Source of the DNA: Candidatus Hodarchaeota archaeon
GTDB lineage: Archaea > Asgardarchaeota > Heimdallarchaeia > Hodarchaeales > Hodarchaeaceae
Length of the DNA stretch: 22,172 nucleotides
Direction: 5' to 3'
Assembly: GCA_016840305.1 (NCBI GenBank)
Contig: JAEOSP010000351.1
Span: 1-22,172 of the forward strand
The notes beneath the pieces were generated by a model. It ran no database searches. It saw only the letters and a program-made list of their open reading frames with translations, and was not told where the DNA came from. Shown here piece by piece: positions 22,172 to 22,172 of the stretch. A program made the position numbers and the translations under genes. The number at the start of each line of letters is the position of its first letter. Position 1 is the stretch's first letter.

Positions 22172-22172
22172 A

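Overview
The window is AT-rich (roughly one third G+C by eye), with dense, intron-free genes. It looks archaeal. TATA-like boxes sit about 25-30 bases before several starts, several genes appear leaderless, GTG and TTG starts are common, and the secreted or anchored proteins are packed with N-x-S/T glycosylation sequons. An Asgard-type archaeon would fit the style, but no marker gene here proves it. I see no rRNA, tRNA, CRISPR array or insertion sequence.

Layout. Positions 1-101 (minus) hold the truncated start of a probable membrane protein, followed by a multi-spanning YjdF/DUF2238-like membrane protein (254-1396, minus). A lone plus-strand PLP cysteine synthase-family gene (1668-2630) converges on a minus-strand run from 6739 down to 2643. 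In transcription order that run is a duplicated DUF1330-like protein, an epoxide-hydrolase-type alpha/beta hydrolase, a sequon-rich type I surface protein, a two-domain GNAT acetyltransferase and an anchored LEA-like surface protein. Next come two half-size ABC exporter genes (10537 to 6966, minus). They look like a heterodimer, because one partner has a degenerate Walker B and the other an altered signature motif. A small four-helix membrane protein (10668-11114, plus) follows, with a perfect inverted repeat just before its ribosome-binding site. Then comes a NatA/ABC-2 transporter pair whose genes abut with no spacer (13237 to 11144, minus).

The most unusual part is 13299-18547. A small basic, possibly winged-helix protein (minus) is divergent from a tightly coupled plus-strand gene pair, and both directions appear to share one TATA-like element. 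The first gene of the pair joins an ATC-hydrolase-like domain to HEAT-like repeats. The second (936 residues) joins a GlnD/DUF294-like nucleotidyltransferase and its helical partner region to a calcineurin-type metallophosphoesterase and a CBS-like tail. It resembles the layout of bifunctional GlnD with the HD hydrolase replaced by a metallophosphoesterase. It could add and remove nucleotides on a target, or make and destroy a nucleotide signal. This is inference from motifs only.

The right end carries a second GNAT protein (18587-19528, minus), a seven-helix membrane protein whose true start is probably GTG 19828 (plus), and a class I/II aminotransferase (20780-22072, minus). A doubtful gene tail may touch the right edge. 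No stretch without a gene exceeds about 300 bases. The longest are 1397-1667 and 19529-19827, both AT-rich divergent promoter regions.
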